Origin: Trichomonas vaginalis G3
Lineage: Eukaryota > Parabasalia > Trichomonadida > Trichomonadidae
Direction of reading: 5' to 3'
Length of the DNA stretch: 64,000 nt
NCBI RefSeq assembly: GCF_026262505.1
Contig: NC_067207.1
Coordinates: 1,682,252 to 1,746,251 of the forward strand
Part shown: positions 29,901-38,725 of the stretch, one piece after another
How the letters are laid out: the number at the start of each line of letters is the position of its first letter
Position numbering within the stretch: position 1 is the stretch's first letter
Position numbers and translations under genes: made by a program
Notes under the pieces: model-generated
Told to the model about the DNA's origin: nothing
The model's database searches: none
What the model saw: only the letters and a program-made list of their open reading frames with translations

Positions 29901-32715
29901 CGCAATCGAGTATCAAGAAAACAGTTCTTCATTAGATTTCGGAATAATGAAAGTTGGCCAATCAAAAACTGTCAGTTTAGTCATGAAAACTCTTGGAAAA
30001 TATCCGATATTGTACAAGTTCATGCTCGACAATAGCAAGGAATTCCTCCAGAACATGAAATTGTCATCAATGAATGGAGGTGTTCAACCGAACAAAAACC
30101 AAGAAATTCAATTCACTTTCACTGCAACAAAAATGAAGAAATTCAATCAAACAAAAGGAATTTCTGTACTTATAAATGATACTTTAACAGGAAGTGAAAT
30201 TGCATTGGTACAAATTCCTTTTTCTGCTCAATCTGTTTATTCTTCATTTGAAATTTCTCCAAAGAATGAAATAGACTTCCAAACAATTCCTATTATGAAA
30301 TCAAACACTAAGACATTTACTATCAAAAACATTGGTTTCTTTGAGTTCTCTTTTGTGTTGAATAATATAAATCAACAACAAAGAGAAATTGAACAAAAAG
30401 CAAATAAAAAAGTTGTGAAAGAACCAAAAGGAAACTCAGGATCAAAGAGGCATCTAAACAAAATGCCTACATCATTGATCGTCAGTGAAACAACCGTTAT
30501 AACTCCTTGTTTCGGTATAATCAAACCAAATGAAACTCAAGAATTTACTGTTGAAGTTAAACCAAATAAAATTCAAAAAGTGACAGAAACATTTTTGATT
30601 CAAATTTCTGATATCAATCCAAAATTTGTGGATGGAATAACTTTTAATTTAACAAGTAACAGTATTAGTTCAAGTCTTGTCTGTGATGATTACGAACAGA
30701 TCTTTAAGACCATAAATATTTGCAGTTCAAAAGATCCAATTCAAAACACAAATTCTTGGTTTTATGACCAAAAAATTTTACATTTCATGCCAACTTTAGT
30801 TAATTCCAAGAACGAAACAGAGTTTCTTGTGATCAACAACTCTTTAGTATCATGTGATGTTGATGTTTCCATTAAAAACGAGAACAAAAAAGAATCAGAT
30901 ATTTTCATTGTTTCAGAAAAACAGATAACTTTGGAAGGGAATGAAAGTAAATTAGTTAAAATTGCATTTGAACCTAAAACTATTGGTTCTTTCCAAGCAA
31001 ACTTAACTGCAACTGCCAAAAATTCATTATATCCTCCAATTTCTTTCAAACTAGAAGCGATTTCTGAAATTCCTTCAATAGATGTTCACATCAAAACTGA
31101 TGAAGGAATTTCGCAAGATGATATTCAACCATTTGATTGTTTCTTGATCTCTTTCAAGAGTGAAAAAGTTATTGTTCTAAATAATGATGGAAATCTTGCT
31201 GCAACAGTTTTAGTTTCTTTGTCTCCTTCTCCTGATTTCATTTTATCAACGGAATACAACAAAATCACTGTTAAACCGCACTCAGAATTCTTCCTTCCAA
31301 TTGTTTTCCATCCACAAAAACCAAGGAAATCAACAGTTGTTGTCACCTTGAATCTGATGGAAAACCCTGAATTCGAGAAGAAAATAACATTTTATGGAGA
31401 GGGAGTCTTCGAACCTGTTTACGTCCAAGGAAACACATTGACAAAACAAGGAGGTCCAACATTGATTTTTAATGATACAACAGTTGGAAAACCTGCAAAA
31501 GTTGATTTCCTCATCAAAAATGTTTCGAATGATTGTTACAGATTCAGTTTCAATCATGATAATGATTTTACATTTAGTCCAAGAGTCGGACACATTCATC
31601 CTAACACAAGTAAGAAAGTTACTTGCACATTCATTGCTGACAGAGTTGTAAGTTTCAAGAACAAAACAATTTCTTGTCAAAGAACAAAAATAAATTTGCA
31701 AGATAATTCTTCTGATTGGGATGATTCAAAAACAGTCATGAAATATGTAAAAAGAAGTCAATTAGATCCTAATAACCAAGCACCAACTCCTCCTGCTATC
31801 AGTAGTTCGAGATCAACAGCATCTGTAAGAAAATCAATCATAATGAAATCTGATGAAGAAAAATCATTAGATGATGATTACGTTGTTGTTGAAGACATTG
31901 AACCTGAACCGCCTTATACTGTTGTTAGAGAAAGGACTTCTGATATGCAAGTAGTTATTTCTGCAGCTGCTGATAGTATAAGTTATTTGTTGCATGAAGA
32001 TTTAGTTGATTTTCCAACAACTATGATTTATGAAACAAAAGTTCAACAATTTGCATTTGAAAACACTTGTAACATTGGATTTAATTATTTTTGGAGATTC
32101 AAGTCTCTTGACACGTTAATGCAGAATCCAGATAAAAGAAGAATACTTCCTTTCGTTATTAATCCTCCTTCAGGATATTTGAAACCAAAAGAAAAAATTG
32201 TTTTTGATGTCACTTTTTCACCAATAATTGATGATGAATTTACAGCATCATTTATATGTGATATCGATAATCTAAAGACAGAACCACCTAAACTATTTGT
32301 TTGTGGTGTTTCTAAGAGACCAATTGTTCACATTAACTTTGAACAAAGTGACTATTTGACATCAAATAGAAGAACAAGCGACCAAATAATAAATGTTCCA
32401 GAAAACATCAGAGTTCTTGAAATTGTGAGTAATGCCAAAGGAAACAAATCAGTGAAAACATTTGAGATGATTAATACTACTGATACGCCTTATGAAGTTT
32501 ATTGGGAGTGCGTTAAAGATACAAGTAATAACTCCATTAAATGTACAACTCCACAAAGTTTCATAAGTAGCGGAAAAAGATTTTTCTGTACTTTTGAATT
32601 TACGCCGAAATCTCATCAAACTGTTGAATCACTCTGGTCATTCTCAATCCCTGCTTATGATTTGAAAGCAGAGATTCTTATTGTTGGAAGAGTTTTCAAT
32701 AGTGCAAAGAATTAA
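23926..32715 (+). CDS. HYDIN: HYDIN-like central-pair protein
   Basis: This 2929-residue protein is built of many ASH/MSP-type beta-sandwich repeats, seen as recurring 'IDFG.V..G......V.N.S' strands (for example IDFEEVSCGF, IDFGHISIGA, IDFGDVNFTD, LDFGIMKVGQ). In the middle sits a P-loop kinase-like domain with GPSNSGKT at residues 1349-1356. This matches the adenylate-kinase-like insert of HYDIN. HYDIN is a C2 projection component of the axonemal central pair and is needed for flagellar beating, which fits a flagellate. A charged coiled segment follows the kinase-like domain. It is shorter than vertebrate HYDIN (about 5100 residues) but has the same order: repeats, P-loop domain, repeats. 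The frame is intact with an ATG start. Confidence 0.93.
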   Translation: MEQFPLELNLKDVSFPPIYISTSSKFVVNVTNRSNHIVNFEWRYYSNTEDEIKKMLEYDIDDPLSRPEYIKSLLFRSENFSIEPIRGELFPGRSQLMVFMFHPKEIGKISQYAYLTNARDNTRYPLLLTGQCLPPSAKFGVQVINCGHISLDSILEYQVFLHNTGDSDGLFELIENTNEFNIKFSPTSGRIPIGASIPINILLTADKVGKFNEEFKYKIDGSVYEEYPSITLYGRIVGPSFEIKTKSIDFEEVSCGFLHSKTFDIQNTSDIPLDYTIKFDSDYEINSREIQITPPGGTVAPRGTQTIKVDFIPSGLHAYRGNINVLSKNMDKMYTIPLSGVSRVPNIRLEKDRIDLGDVFINFPYSINIVLKNNSKLSGKFDVLENNDMTFGFNVKNSRPSGIIQSYSTIEIPLQMTATQLGEMSFTKLIRIYGSDNPPLSFTVTFKCIGPTYKISQDFIDFGRIPILKKITRVFTIENTALIPMEYKLSIEKNTDVFSLDTNSGKIPPKEKQNIVISAFLDDGIKFDTEIQVCLSMTIPFVVKVAAVGVGISLIPNINLENVEIENAFAGQKVSYPFIVSNKGRIPKELKWTIPKFEKQEELSYSLEPSEVVIEPYSDQTFTIYLDCENPNLIEFSAFCQLILRKKKVDLFRPKFKIEFEKVLVEIKNKIMNYKFDYDYKNEVKNNNLKPSKSLLPQIPQKNSIKNTSHLPLKMLLKPPHPFILSNDSFVLQPEETADFDVIFDTSFKTNFVSENIDRNLQIYFEDNPQKYFIKLKARMNFPNLAIEEKEIDFGHISIGAEKNLQIKVHNKSEIAAEYEWQIAGNESLAFDVYPLRSSVNKNEEETVNFVFFGAGNDSQTFSATAICHVKGGPDYTLSLKGSTAKISYEIDTTTIDFGDVNFTDYLQSSVMVYNEGDIDISFDTVIPSKTKFNFIKVEPKKFSVKPNDKLKLKVSIWPGIPQQFKEHFTLITPNLTEIQINLIANCLYQHNNIIFNDMILNENRDEELSLLVEQSEEILSKPKNNSEEYRQKRQKCHIGRGKIESKPLFTFDIDFGDVVLHDLIQKSLFIENDSIFKSNFVIFEDEESIFTISPKNVSGIPPNAKTEIKIEFDPAHLKEIINGNVTFQYKIMTSDFLYYIMNVKINLISPKLIFSQNIINFQQTIVGQERIMTLQLRNMNKVPINFVIGDGISQTVLKQKDVFMISSNCGEIKEQSYTNIDITFSPKQGKEYSYQFPVFIKFSNEENFIFCNGTGNLLKLSFFPPIADFEQIMPFSDITTMQVLLTNPSNHPIEVFSRQFDANIITDQITRMKTGTPLTKSRNRMQNSQTNILFDNTQTQKVCLIVHGPSNSGKTLICQKLSEKYGNIPIIRLKDIKNQNFDNYFDVFQESIKDFDFFIIDGLDCFDEREETLQFLTQMTKVSKNDEVFKNLFHELKNKANLPIFEENMKKLLDILKGFYVYLIVLDPSTDLLKHRFDSLLHEQSVEQMRIELNEKMNLINMTEEEYEKLTDEEKNDIDRRRKELRNQKIVAEPQTKSKVSSARRSKKKTSQKSAQNVPVKSPKSSQIFVDSPFYYDIYLFRYSFHIISDMIQSPENGCVVFDPTIINCEKIEDHVNNILVIKNESKIEDEVDKIFKYFPGLTELKTFLFQKSIPPPRLIVPVTDDIPNSDDQPLFFNIATDSNDENVFGNCTDRWKIEAGESCPIMIQFYGQNVGFYEDKLTFSISGYKSEVFTLSLKANVLYPEIERDFANIFGDVTDKLTTKMKLQYVKSLNSFFFGYNILQKEKMLKSDGSKVKKYLNITNKSVFVTTVNAVLMKPAPKGVWSIDTNTFDIDPGESCSICVTFSPIQIGTFENVIGIYIRDNPEPLFLPIFATCLVPALKFSCNSLDFDKIITNQVSQREIMIQNDENVAAYWRIKGGNTLGKIFTIAPLEGFLNPNTKSKISLQFSSPKQILFKKSISIEIMDKTKLRTFDTKNINIIAEAYDVNFAIEYQENSSSLDFGIMKVGQSKTVSLVMKTLGKYPILYKFMLDNSKEFLQNMKLSSMNGGVQPNKNQEIQFTFTATKMKKFNQTKGISVLINDTLTGSEIALVQIPFSAQSVYSSFEISPKNEIDFQTIPIMKSNTKTFTIKNIGFFEFSFVLNNINQQQREIEQKANKKVVKEPKGNSGSKRHLNKMPTSLIVSETTVITPCFGIIKPNETQEFTVEVKPNKIQKVTETFLIQISDINPKFVDGITFNLTSNSISSSLVCDDYEQIFKTINICSSKDPIQNTNSWFYDQKILHFMPTLVNSKNETEFLVINNSLVSCDVDVSIKNENKKESDIFIVSEKQITLEGNESKLVKIAFEPKTIGSFQANLTATAKNSLYPPISFKLEAISEIPSIDVHIKTDEGISQDDIQPFDCFLISFKSEKVIVLNNDGNLAATVLVSLSPSPDFILSTEYNKITVKPHSEFFLPIVFHPQKPRKSTVVVTLNLMENPEFEKKITFYGEGVFEPVYVQGNTLTKQGGPTLIFNDTTVGKPAKVDFLIKNVSNDCYRFSFNHDNDFTFSPRVGHIHPNTSKKVTCTFIADRVVSFKNKTISCQRTKINLQDNSSDWDDSKTVMKYVKRSQLDPNNQAPTPPAISSSRSTASVRKSIIMKSDEEKSLDDDYVVVEDIEPEPPYTVVRERTSDMQVVISAAADSISYLLHEDLVDFPTTMIYETKVQQFAFENTCNIGFNYFWRFKSLDTLMQNPDKRRILPFVINPPSGYLKPKEKIVFDVTFSPIIDDEFTASFICDIDNLKTEPPKLFVCGVSKRPIVHINFEQSDYLTSNRRTSDQIINVPENIRVLEIVSNAKGNKSVKTFEMINTTDTPYEVYWECVKDTSNNSIKCTTPQSFISSGKRFFCTFEFTPKSHQTVESLWSFSIPAYDLKAEILIVGRVFNSAKN

Positions 32716-33473
32716 TTTTCAGATAATTTATATTTTATTTATTTGTATGTATTTATAAAAATTTACTTTGGAATATGTTCATTCATTTTTCATAGAGATT
32801 AAGAGTAGAAATAAAAATTTGAAAGATCAATTTTTTTATTTTGATTGAAAAATCAATAATTCAATGCTGGAAAATGAATTTTAGCAGTTTTATTAATAAA
32901 GCCGTAATTAACAATGTATCCTGGATCATCATCCAAATTTTACATTTTTGAAACTTCTGCAGAAATGAGATTAAATTTGGGAAATCAAATATCTCAGAAA
33001 TTTTTTGTATTTTAATATGGTTATTTTAATATTATGCATCCTAAATTTAAAAAATCTTTCTAAGATGATCGAAAACAATGATTTTAAGGGTATAGTAAAC
33101 TCAAAATTCTAGAGTTTTGAGAGTGCCAATAAACTCTATAGGCCTATATATATCTATATTTTAAAGGAGAGGTTACGCCATAATATTTGATATTATAAAT
33201 TATTAATTCAAAATAAAAGTAGAAAATGAAACTAATTTTATTCTAACCTATATAAATATATCAATAATCTAAAATGATTATAGTCTGAACTATATTTTAC
33301 CAGATTATCAAATATAAGAGAAATGAAATAAGGCATAAAAATATCATAGCATAATTATTGGATAAATGCATTAATAAATTATTTATATCATAATGAGAAA
33401 AAATCAAAATAAGAAAATGAGCATAATAATAATTTAATTAAAAACAAAAACAATAAATAAAATGTAATTTTCG
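32716..33473. other. AT-rich spacer
   Basis: No gene is supported. A short inverted repeat around ACTCAAAA/TTTTGAG near 33099-33121 is the only structure noted. Confidence 0.5.
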
Positions 33474-33788
33474 TTAATCAAAGTCATCAATGTCTTCGTC
33501 TTCTGATTCCCATTCGGACTTGAAAACTTGATAATCTCCTCCTGGTACACTCTGAATGGATTTTTTGTATTTGTTCTGTTTTTTAGAACCTTTTGTAACA
33601 GTTTTTTGTTTCAATATCATTTTAGAGTAACAATTCTCTTCAAATGATTTGACATAATCTTCTGGAAGTGGGGAAAGATGTAATGCTTTTTGTATATCTC
33701 CGAGAAAATGCTCTGGATCATTCCATTCTAAGATTGCAACGTTAACTCTAATGTTAATGTTCTTCCAGGCTCTTGATTTGTCCAAATA
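33474..33788 (-). pseudogene. Mutator-like transposase gene, C-terminal piece
   Basis: This is the last ~105 codons of a gene that continues at 35091 beyond the mariner. It begins LDKSRAWKN and contains AILEWNDPEHF and LHLSPLPEDYV, ending in an acidic EDEDIDDFD tail. The Mutator-like transposase superfamily is suggested by the other pieces. The mariner separates this piece at a TA. Confidence 0.6.
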
Positions 33789-33790
33789 TA

Positions 33791-35088
33791 GGGTGTCCAA
33801 AGGTGCGTTTAGCACAGCGCTCTATATGAGACTATTAAAGGAGATATATGCTGATTATAAATATATAATAAAAAATATGAATATATGTATATGATGAGTA
33901 TGTTGTATTTTGGCGCCATGCCGGGATATAAAATGAATTTTGAGACAAGAGGCGGTTTCGCGGGAAATTTTGGCGAGATTTTTTTCATTTTTTTAATGAA
34001 TCATAAAGAAAACATCCTCGCTCTTGCAAAAAAATGCAAAGACTGTAAAAAAATCTACGAGACATTGGTAAAATGCTTCGGTATGGATGCTCCTAGCTAT
34101 TCCACTGTAACGTATCATGTTAGGATGTATCACTTCATGAACAAAAAGGCGCCCATCATAAAAATTGACAAAAAATCGCCGGATCAAAGAAAAATCAAAG
34201 CAATTCTTCAAGCGCTAGATGAAGACCCAAGAGCATCACTCAGAAGGATAGAGGAGATGACAAAGATACACGTACAACAGTCAGTTATTATCTGCACAAT
34301 TATTTGAACTACAAACTAGCGTATACACGTTGGGTTCCGCACAACCTTAATTCAGTTCAAAAAAAATCTAGAGTCCAATCTTCGAAAGAGCTCCTCTCTA
34401 TATTGGGTGCGTATCAATCCAAGAAGTTTCGCTTTTAGTAACAGGGGACGAGTCTTGGTTTCAATATGCAACAGAAGCCAAAATCATGTGGATCCCGAAG
34501 GATGAAAATCCGCAAACATTCCCGAAGAAAAAAATTGACACACCAATGATGATGTTGTCGGTTTTTTGGGGCGTGAATGGCATCATCGCAATTGATATTC
34601 TTCAAAAACCTAATACGATGAATGCTCAGTATCTAATTGGCAATGTTCTTACTCAAATTATCAATTCTGATGAGTTTGAGAAATCCAAACAACAAAAACA
34701 AAAGTTTGCAATTCATTTTGATAATTCAAGAGTTCACAAAAGTCATAAGGTAATGAATTACTTGGTGGAAAACAATGTCAAAGTTGTTCCAAACCCAATT
34801 TATTCACCTGATATTGCACCCTCTGACTTTTATTTATTCGGCACGCTAAAAAAGAGAGCTGAAGGACGCGAATTCGCGAGTCCAGATGATCTTGAAAATT
34901 TTGTAAGAGAGCAATTTGAGCAATTTTCTCATGATGATTTAAAGCGTGTCTTTCAAGCCTGGATCGATCGCTGCGAACGCGTGATTGAATCCAATGGTGA
35001 TTATATTTAAATAAACTTTATATATATGTAACTTGTTTATTTCTATTCGCAGTATTCAGGTTTGTGCTAAACACACCTTTGGACACCC
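33791..35088 (+). mobile_element. Tvmar1-type mariner
   Basis: The 1298-bp element is close to the ~1.3 kb of Tvmar1. Its ends are inverted repeats of about 26 bases starting GGGTGTCCAAAGGTG (33791-33816 and 35063-35088) with one difference. TA duplications flank it (33789-33790 and 35089-35090). It contains a decayed mariner transposase on the plus strand and lies inside the Mutator-like transposase gene. Confidence 0.95.
33996..35010 (+). pseudogene. Mariner transposase (decayed)
   Basis: The start is the ATG at 33996 (MNHKENILALAKKC), after TTTCATTTTTTTA; the frame opens upstream but without a reason to begin there. The first part, to about 34300, is the helix-turn-helix DNA-binding region. 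The second part has the catalytic triad of the DD34D mariner group: GDESWF (near 34447), IHFDNSRVHKS (near 34715) and YSPDIAPSDFYLFG (near 34803). The reading phase changes at least twice between 34260 and 34440, so this copy should not make active transposase; it could still be mobilised by a functional relative because both ends are good. Confidence 0.9.
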
Positions 35089-35090
35089 TA

Positions 35091-35682
35091 TAGCATGCAA
35101 TTTTGGAGTTAAATGCTTCATTCATGCAGGTAGATCCAATGGAAGAAACTTTGGAAACTATGGGTGTCCATTTGTGAACCCAGTCATAGAGCATGAATTG
35201 AAGTTGGATCGAATTGACACCTTTTTGCCATTCAAAGCATTTGTAATTGTGCGGTTCGCAAAAAGAATGATTGCCTATGTAATGGTAGACACAATTCTCC
35301 CACATTTTCGTACGTTTGTCAATATTTTCTTCGGCAAAACATGACCAAAGCCACATACTTAGGCTTGCATTCAGACCCCAGAAAGGTCTCTCTATTTTTT
35401 CAATCTTCTGAGTCTTGTCGTTGAAAACTTCAACTGTCTTATGAGAAGCTGAGAACTTTGTAAAATCTTTTGAGATATTTTTGATACATGACCTGGATCG
35501 AATCTTTCAAGATGAGAGACGCCAAATTCTTTAAAGACAGAGACACTTTTGTTATCTTGGTCTTTAATAATCTCTTTAACATCTTTCAAGATATTGTATT
35601 TCTTTAATTGCTTCAAGATGATTCGAGTTCCAGCACTTTCCATATTGTTGGAAGCTCCGGAATACTGAGCATGCTGTCTGTT
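35091..35682 (-). pseudogene. Mutator-like transposase gene, middle piece
   Basis: This carries the middle of the interrupted gene. NNMESAGTRIILKQL, then IIKDQDNKSV, then ERFDPGH and CMNEAFNSKIACY resemble the 'SKxMEA...DGDxxS...C/DxxH...AExFNS.I' order of the Mutator-like transposase domain. The reading phase changes once near 35490, so the gene was already damaged or has decayed since. It is bounded on the left by the mariner and on the right by the Maverick. Confidence 0.6.
35678..35682. repeat. Target duplication of the Maverick, left copy
   Basis: CTGTT borders the left end; the same word lies at 55828-55832 on the right. If one more T is counted, the duplication is the 6-mer TCTGTT. 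Both lengths fit the 5-6 bp known for Mavericks. Confidence 0.85.
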
Positions 35683-35863
35683 AGTTAGTATGACTAAGTC
35701 GTGTACGGAGGCACTGCATTCCTCAGTACGCAATACTTGTGAATTTGACACTTTACAAAACCGTTAACGTATATTTTACAACACAAACACAAACACCAAC
35801 TTAACCTTAAATATTTATAAAGCCGCCAACCACTTCACCTTACTACTGTAAAAATAAACGTTC

Positions 35864-36190
35864 TCACTTACAAAAGTATTGCAACTCTTCCCATTGCTGT
35901 GCTTCACACAATAGTTCATATTCTTCAGTATCGCTGCTGTCGCTCCAATCGTCAGAGTCAAAGTCACTGTCAAAATAAATGTTAGTAAGTTTTGACAAAG
36001 CTAATGAAACACGTTTACCGTTTGTATCGTATGCTTGTATAAACTTTCCATTCTTCATTCCTTCATAAACGCTCAAACTAACTTTACCCTTTCTCCCTCG
36101 TATCTGATAGAATGTATTTTCACGAGGAACGAAGAACAAATTCTTGAACTCATGACCGTTGTAGTTTGTTATCTCAATAGTTTTCGTCAT
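35864..36190 (-). CDS. 108-residue protein encoded in the terminal repeat (left copy)
   Basis: The protein begins MTKTIEITNYNGHEF and ends in a very acidic segment with FDSDDWSDSSDTEEYE. It is identical to the copy at 55320-55646. There is no known domain; a small beta-rich head and acidic tail are suggested. The upstream sequence has repeated TTTATTTTTA words and ends TATAAATG. A role at the element ends (replication or packaging) is only a guess from position. Confidence 0.7.
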   Translation of the reverse strand: MTKTIEITNYNGHEFKNLFFVPRENTFYQIRGRKGKVSLSVYEGMKNGKFIQAYDTNGKRVSLALSKLTNIYFDSDFDSDDWSDSSDTEEYELLCEAQQWEELQYFCK

Positions 36191-36285
36191 TTATATAAAA
36201 ATAAACTTAAAAATAATTTTAAAAATAAACTTAAAAATAAATGATATCACCACTCCCACACGTATGAAAACATCCATTTAAATTT

Positions 36286-36340
36286 AGGTGAAGTGGTGAG
36301 ATCTCACCTCTTTTTTCACCTCTTTTTTCACCCTGTTGAA
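36286..36340 (+). repeat. 55-bp palindrome/direct-repeat module, left terminal copy
   Basis: The module contains two GGTGA words, the palindrome GGTGAGATCTCACC and then two exact 12-bp units TCTTTTTTCACC, ending CTGTTGAA. The word TCACC thus occurs three times in direct order after two inverted ones. It lies between the starts of divergent element genes. Confidence 0.85.
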
Positions 36341-36349
36341 CTCATTGCT

Positions 36350-36586
36350 TTATAACTCTCTTCCTTTATCCAACTCTTCTAACTTCTTCTTAAGTTCAGC
36401 AATGTTGTCCTCATGAAGTTTAATCTTTCTCAAAATTCCTTCTCTATCTAATGGTTGCTTTATCTTTCTAAACTGAACTCTACCATCCTTCATAGTATGA
36501 ATGTAAAAACCTTCTGGAATAATTCCTGATTTAATGTATTCTACCAAAAACTTTTGTTTCATTGCTTCAGTGACTTTATTTGTCAT
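36350..36586 (-). CDS. Small basic protein of the Maverick (78 residues)
   Basis: The ATG at 36586 is used because the open frame further upstream starts only with TTG. Residues 28-46 (FYIHTMKDGRVQFRK) resemble a segment of the protein at 38726-39152. The C-terminal third is a charged helix. Its 3' end lies in the terminal repeat. Function unknown; a small virion or DNA-binding protein is possible. Confidence 0.6.
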   Translation of the reverse strand: MTNKVTEAMKQKFLVEYIKSGIIPEGFYIHTMKDGRVQFRKIKQPLDREGILRKIKLHEDNIAELKKKLEELDKGREL

Positions 36587-36634
36587 TTCAATCAAATAAA
36601 AATTTTAATATTAAATAAAAATAACGTTATTTTT

Positions 36635-37093
36635 TCAGTAAGGAAACGCAGGAGTTTTACGATTTATTTGAGGAGTAGGTTCTGGTTTAAATGTTGGAGT
36701 CGGTTTAGGAGTTGACTTTTGAACAGGAGTTTGTAATTCCATAGGTTCAGGAGTCATTGAAAGTGTTGTTTGTGAAGGCGTTGGTTTTGGCGATGGTGTT
36801 GGAGTTTGTTTAACTTCAGCTACTTCAGTATTATTTACAACATTTGTTTTATTTCTTTTCAACATCATAACTGCTCCTGCTGTAGCTAGCAAACCTAGTG
36901 GGAGACCATATTTTATATAAGGACTTGACCAAATGCTATTTTTGACAGGAGCTGGTGGAACACCTAACCTTGGTGAGACTGCTCTTTGCCATTGTGCAGC
37001 TCGTAAGAAATATTCAATAGGTGCTCCATAATCGTTTGGTAAAGTTTGTTTCATAGATGGTGAAGGTTCACGAGAGCTTGATGAAGAACTCAT
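36635..37093 (-). CDS. Single-span, proline-rich membrane protein of the Maverick
   Basis: The 152-residue protein has a Ser-rich head, one hydrophobic segment (YGLPLGLLATAGAVMML, about residues 60-77) and a tail full of TPTPSPKP-type repeats. It sits next to the capsid gene in the same direction, which suggests a virion or assembly role. Family not recognised. Confidence 0.65.
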   Translation of the reverse strand: MSSSSSSREPSPSMKQTLPNDYGAPIEYFLRAAQWQRAVSPRLGVPPAPVKNSIWSSPYIKYGLPLGLLATAGAVMMLKRNKTNVVNNTEVAEVKQTPTPSPKPTPSQTTLSMTPEPMELQTPVQKSTPKPTPTFKPEPTPQINRKTPAFPY

Positions 37094-37123
37094 TTATAAG
37101 CTTTAAAAATAAACGTTCATCCT

Positions 37124-38698
37124 TTATTCCTCACTGTCGTCCGTAGCTAAGTTATAGTCATCTAATCTTATTATGGGGATGCCATTAGCACGCACCTGAA
37201 TGGCAAAGCAACAATCCCTCATAAATCCAATAAGTGGCTTTGGTACGTTTTCAGTTGCTAGTTCAATAGGTCCTTTAACAGACAATTTGTATGTTATTGG
37301 AGCAGTAGATGTTTGACCTTGCTGGAAGCAAAAGTCCACTTCTGTTGGAAAACCACATAAGAAATGTGTGTTGTCATAGCTATCCCATTTATGTTCCACA
37401 CTACCATCATCCACCAATGACCTCATAACATCTTCATTAAATCCTATCATATCATTGTTTGTATTGCAAGCGTTCGCAACCATTTCATAAAATACAGGTC
37501 CATATGATTTTTCAGGTTCTGCAGGCATATTTCCATAAGCTCCCATGGAAAGCTGAAGATATTTAAACTTAGGGTTCTCAAAATTAACATAATAGTTGTC
37601 TTTCTTTCTAAATAGTGCCCAAATACTTTTAACATTAATAGGCGTATAAGCTGCTGTAAATGTTGCACTTGAACTATCTGTATTCTTTGAGAATGAACCG
37701 TCCATAGGAATCCAATCCATAACTTTAACAGGAAAACATAAAGCCTCGTTTGTATAATGTTCTACAAGTTCTGTATAAATGTTAGGGTCTAAAGAGAATG
37801 ACTTTGGATGAATGAAACATTCATTAAAATCCATCTTTGTTCGAAATAGTTGCTGGGTTACAGTTGTAATAGTAACTGTTCCACTAGCTTCTACTGCCTT
37901 CGTTATCAAAGTGAATGGTTCATTCCATGGAACAAATTTATTTGTCGGTGGATTTGAATCTGAAGCAAATGCAACTTTAAGAGTTGGATTGAAAGCAATG
38001 ATATCATTTACAGATATAGATGTGCATTGTAATGCGTCGCTACTGAACTTTACTTTAAGCTGAATGTTTCCTGCAAAAGCTGGAATAAATCGAATAGCTT
38101 CTAATGGAAGGAATCTTCTAACAGGAATTCTTAAACGAAGCTTAAAATCAAATGATTTTCCTGCTGTAATTGGACCACTAACAATTTGTCCTGTTCTGCA
38201 TGTTCCCGAATGACTCCATACATCTTCATGTCGAGTCTTTGAGAAAACATCTACTTTCTTTATTTGTTCGGTAGTTTGTGAGTTTGAAGTTATATATGCT
38301 TCTTCTCTTGCGTTGTCTTGAGAATATACGATACGACCATTTGCAAGGATTTGATATCCAGCAACCGCATAGAAAGCGTCATCGAAACCAATCCAAAATC
38401 CTGGTGGGTTTGTTTTATTGGAACCTGAACCAATTTCTTTATCTACAATAAATTGACCTTCCATTTTATACGTAATGAATGTATTGTAAAGGTCCAACAT
38501 ATTTTCACCAGGAGGTGAGAGATTGAATGTTACCCATGTGTTATCTTTAGCAGTTCCAGGTTGTGATGGAATCTTTGCGTCAGAATATTTTCTATTAGTG
38601 TCACCAATTTGAACTGCATTGTCTATGATATCGAAATATGAGCGAATCTGATGAATATGCTCTGCTGGAATAAATTCGTTTAACTGTTCGTTCTGCAT
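37124..38698 (-). CDS. Major capsid protein, double jelly-roll type
   Basis: The 524-residue protein has an N-terminal helical lead, then beta-rich halves with features of Polinton/adintovirus capsid proteins, such as the RIPVRRFLPLEA and GNIQLKVKFSSDALQ strands and a Cys-containing C-terminal half ending in RLDDYNL. Size and position beside small virion-like genes agree. It would form the pseudo-hexameric shell. The frame looks whole. The upstream motif TATTTTTATCCGAA (38707-38720, minus) is shared exactly with the gene at 39495. Confidence 0.72.
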   Translation of the reverse strand: MQNEQLNEFIPAEHIHQIRSYFDIIDNAVQIGDTNRKYSDAKIPSQPGTAKDNTWVTFNLSPPGENMLDLYNTFITYKMEGQFIVDKEIGSGSNKTNPPGFWIGFDDAFYAVAGYQILANGRIVYSQDNAREEAYITSNSQTTEQIKKVDVFSKTRHEDVWSHSGTCRTGQIVSGPITAGKSFDFKLRLRIPVRRFLPLEAIRFIPAFAGNIQLKVKFSSDALQCTSISVNDIIAFNPTLKVAFASDSNPPTNKFVPWNEPFTLITKAVEASGTVTITTVTQQLFRTKMDFNECFIHPKSFSLDPNIYTELVEHYTNEALCFPVKVMDWIPMDGSFSKNTDSSSATFTAAYTPINVKSIWALFRKKDNYYVNFENPKFKYLQLSMGAYGNMPAEPEKSYGPVFYEMVANACNTNNDMIGFNEDVMRSLVDDGSVEHKWDSYDNTHFLCGFPTEVDFCFQQGQTSTAPITYKLSVKGPIELATENVPKPLIGFMRDCCFAIQVRANGIPIIRLDDYNLATDDSEE

Positions 38699-38706
38699 GT
38701 ATTTAC

Positions 38707-38720
38707 TTCGGATAAAAATA
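38707..38720 (-). promoter_or_regulatory. Element-type promoter motif of the capsid gene
   Basis: TATTTTTATCCGAA on the minus strand, about 9 bases before the ATG of the capsid gene. The same 14 bases precede the penton-like gene at 39495. The motif is unlike the host initiator and resembles late promoters of large DNA viruses. Confidence 0.55.
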
Positions 38721-38725
38721 TCTAT

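Larger units (their letters stand above)
35683..36366 (+). repeat. Maverick terminal inverted repeat, left
   Basis: About 684 bases match the inverse of 55146-55827. The repeat contains a complete 108-codon gene, an A/T-rich promoter-like stretch and the 55-bp module. The outermost bases are AG, as usual in the family. Confidence 0.93.
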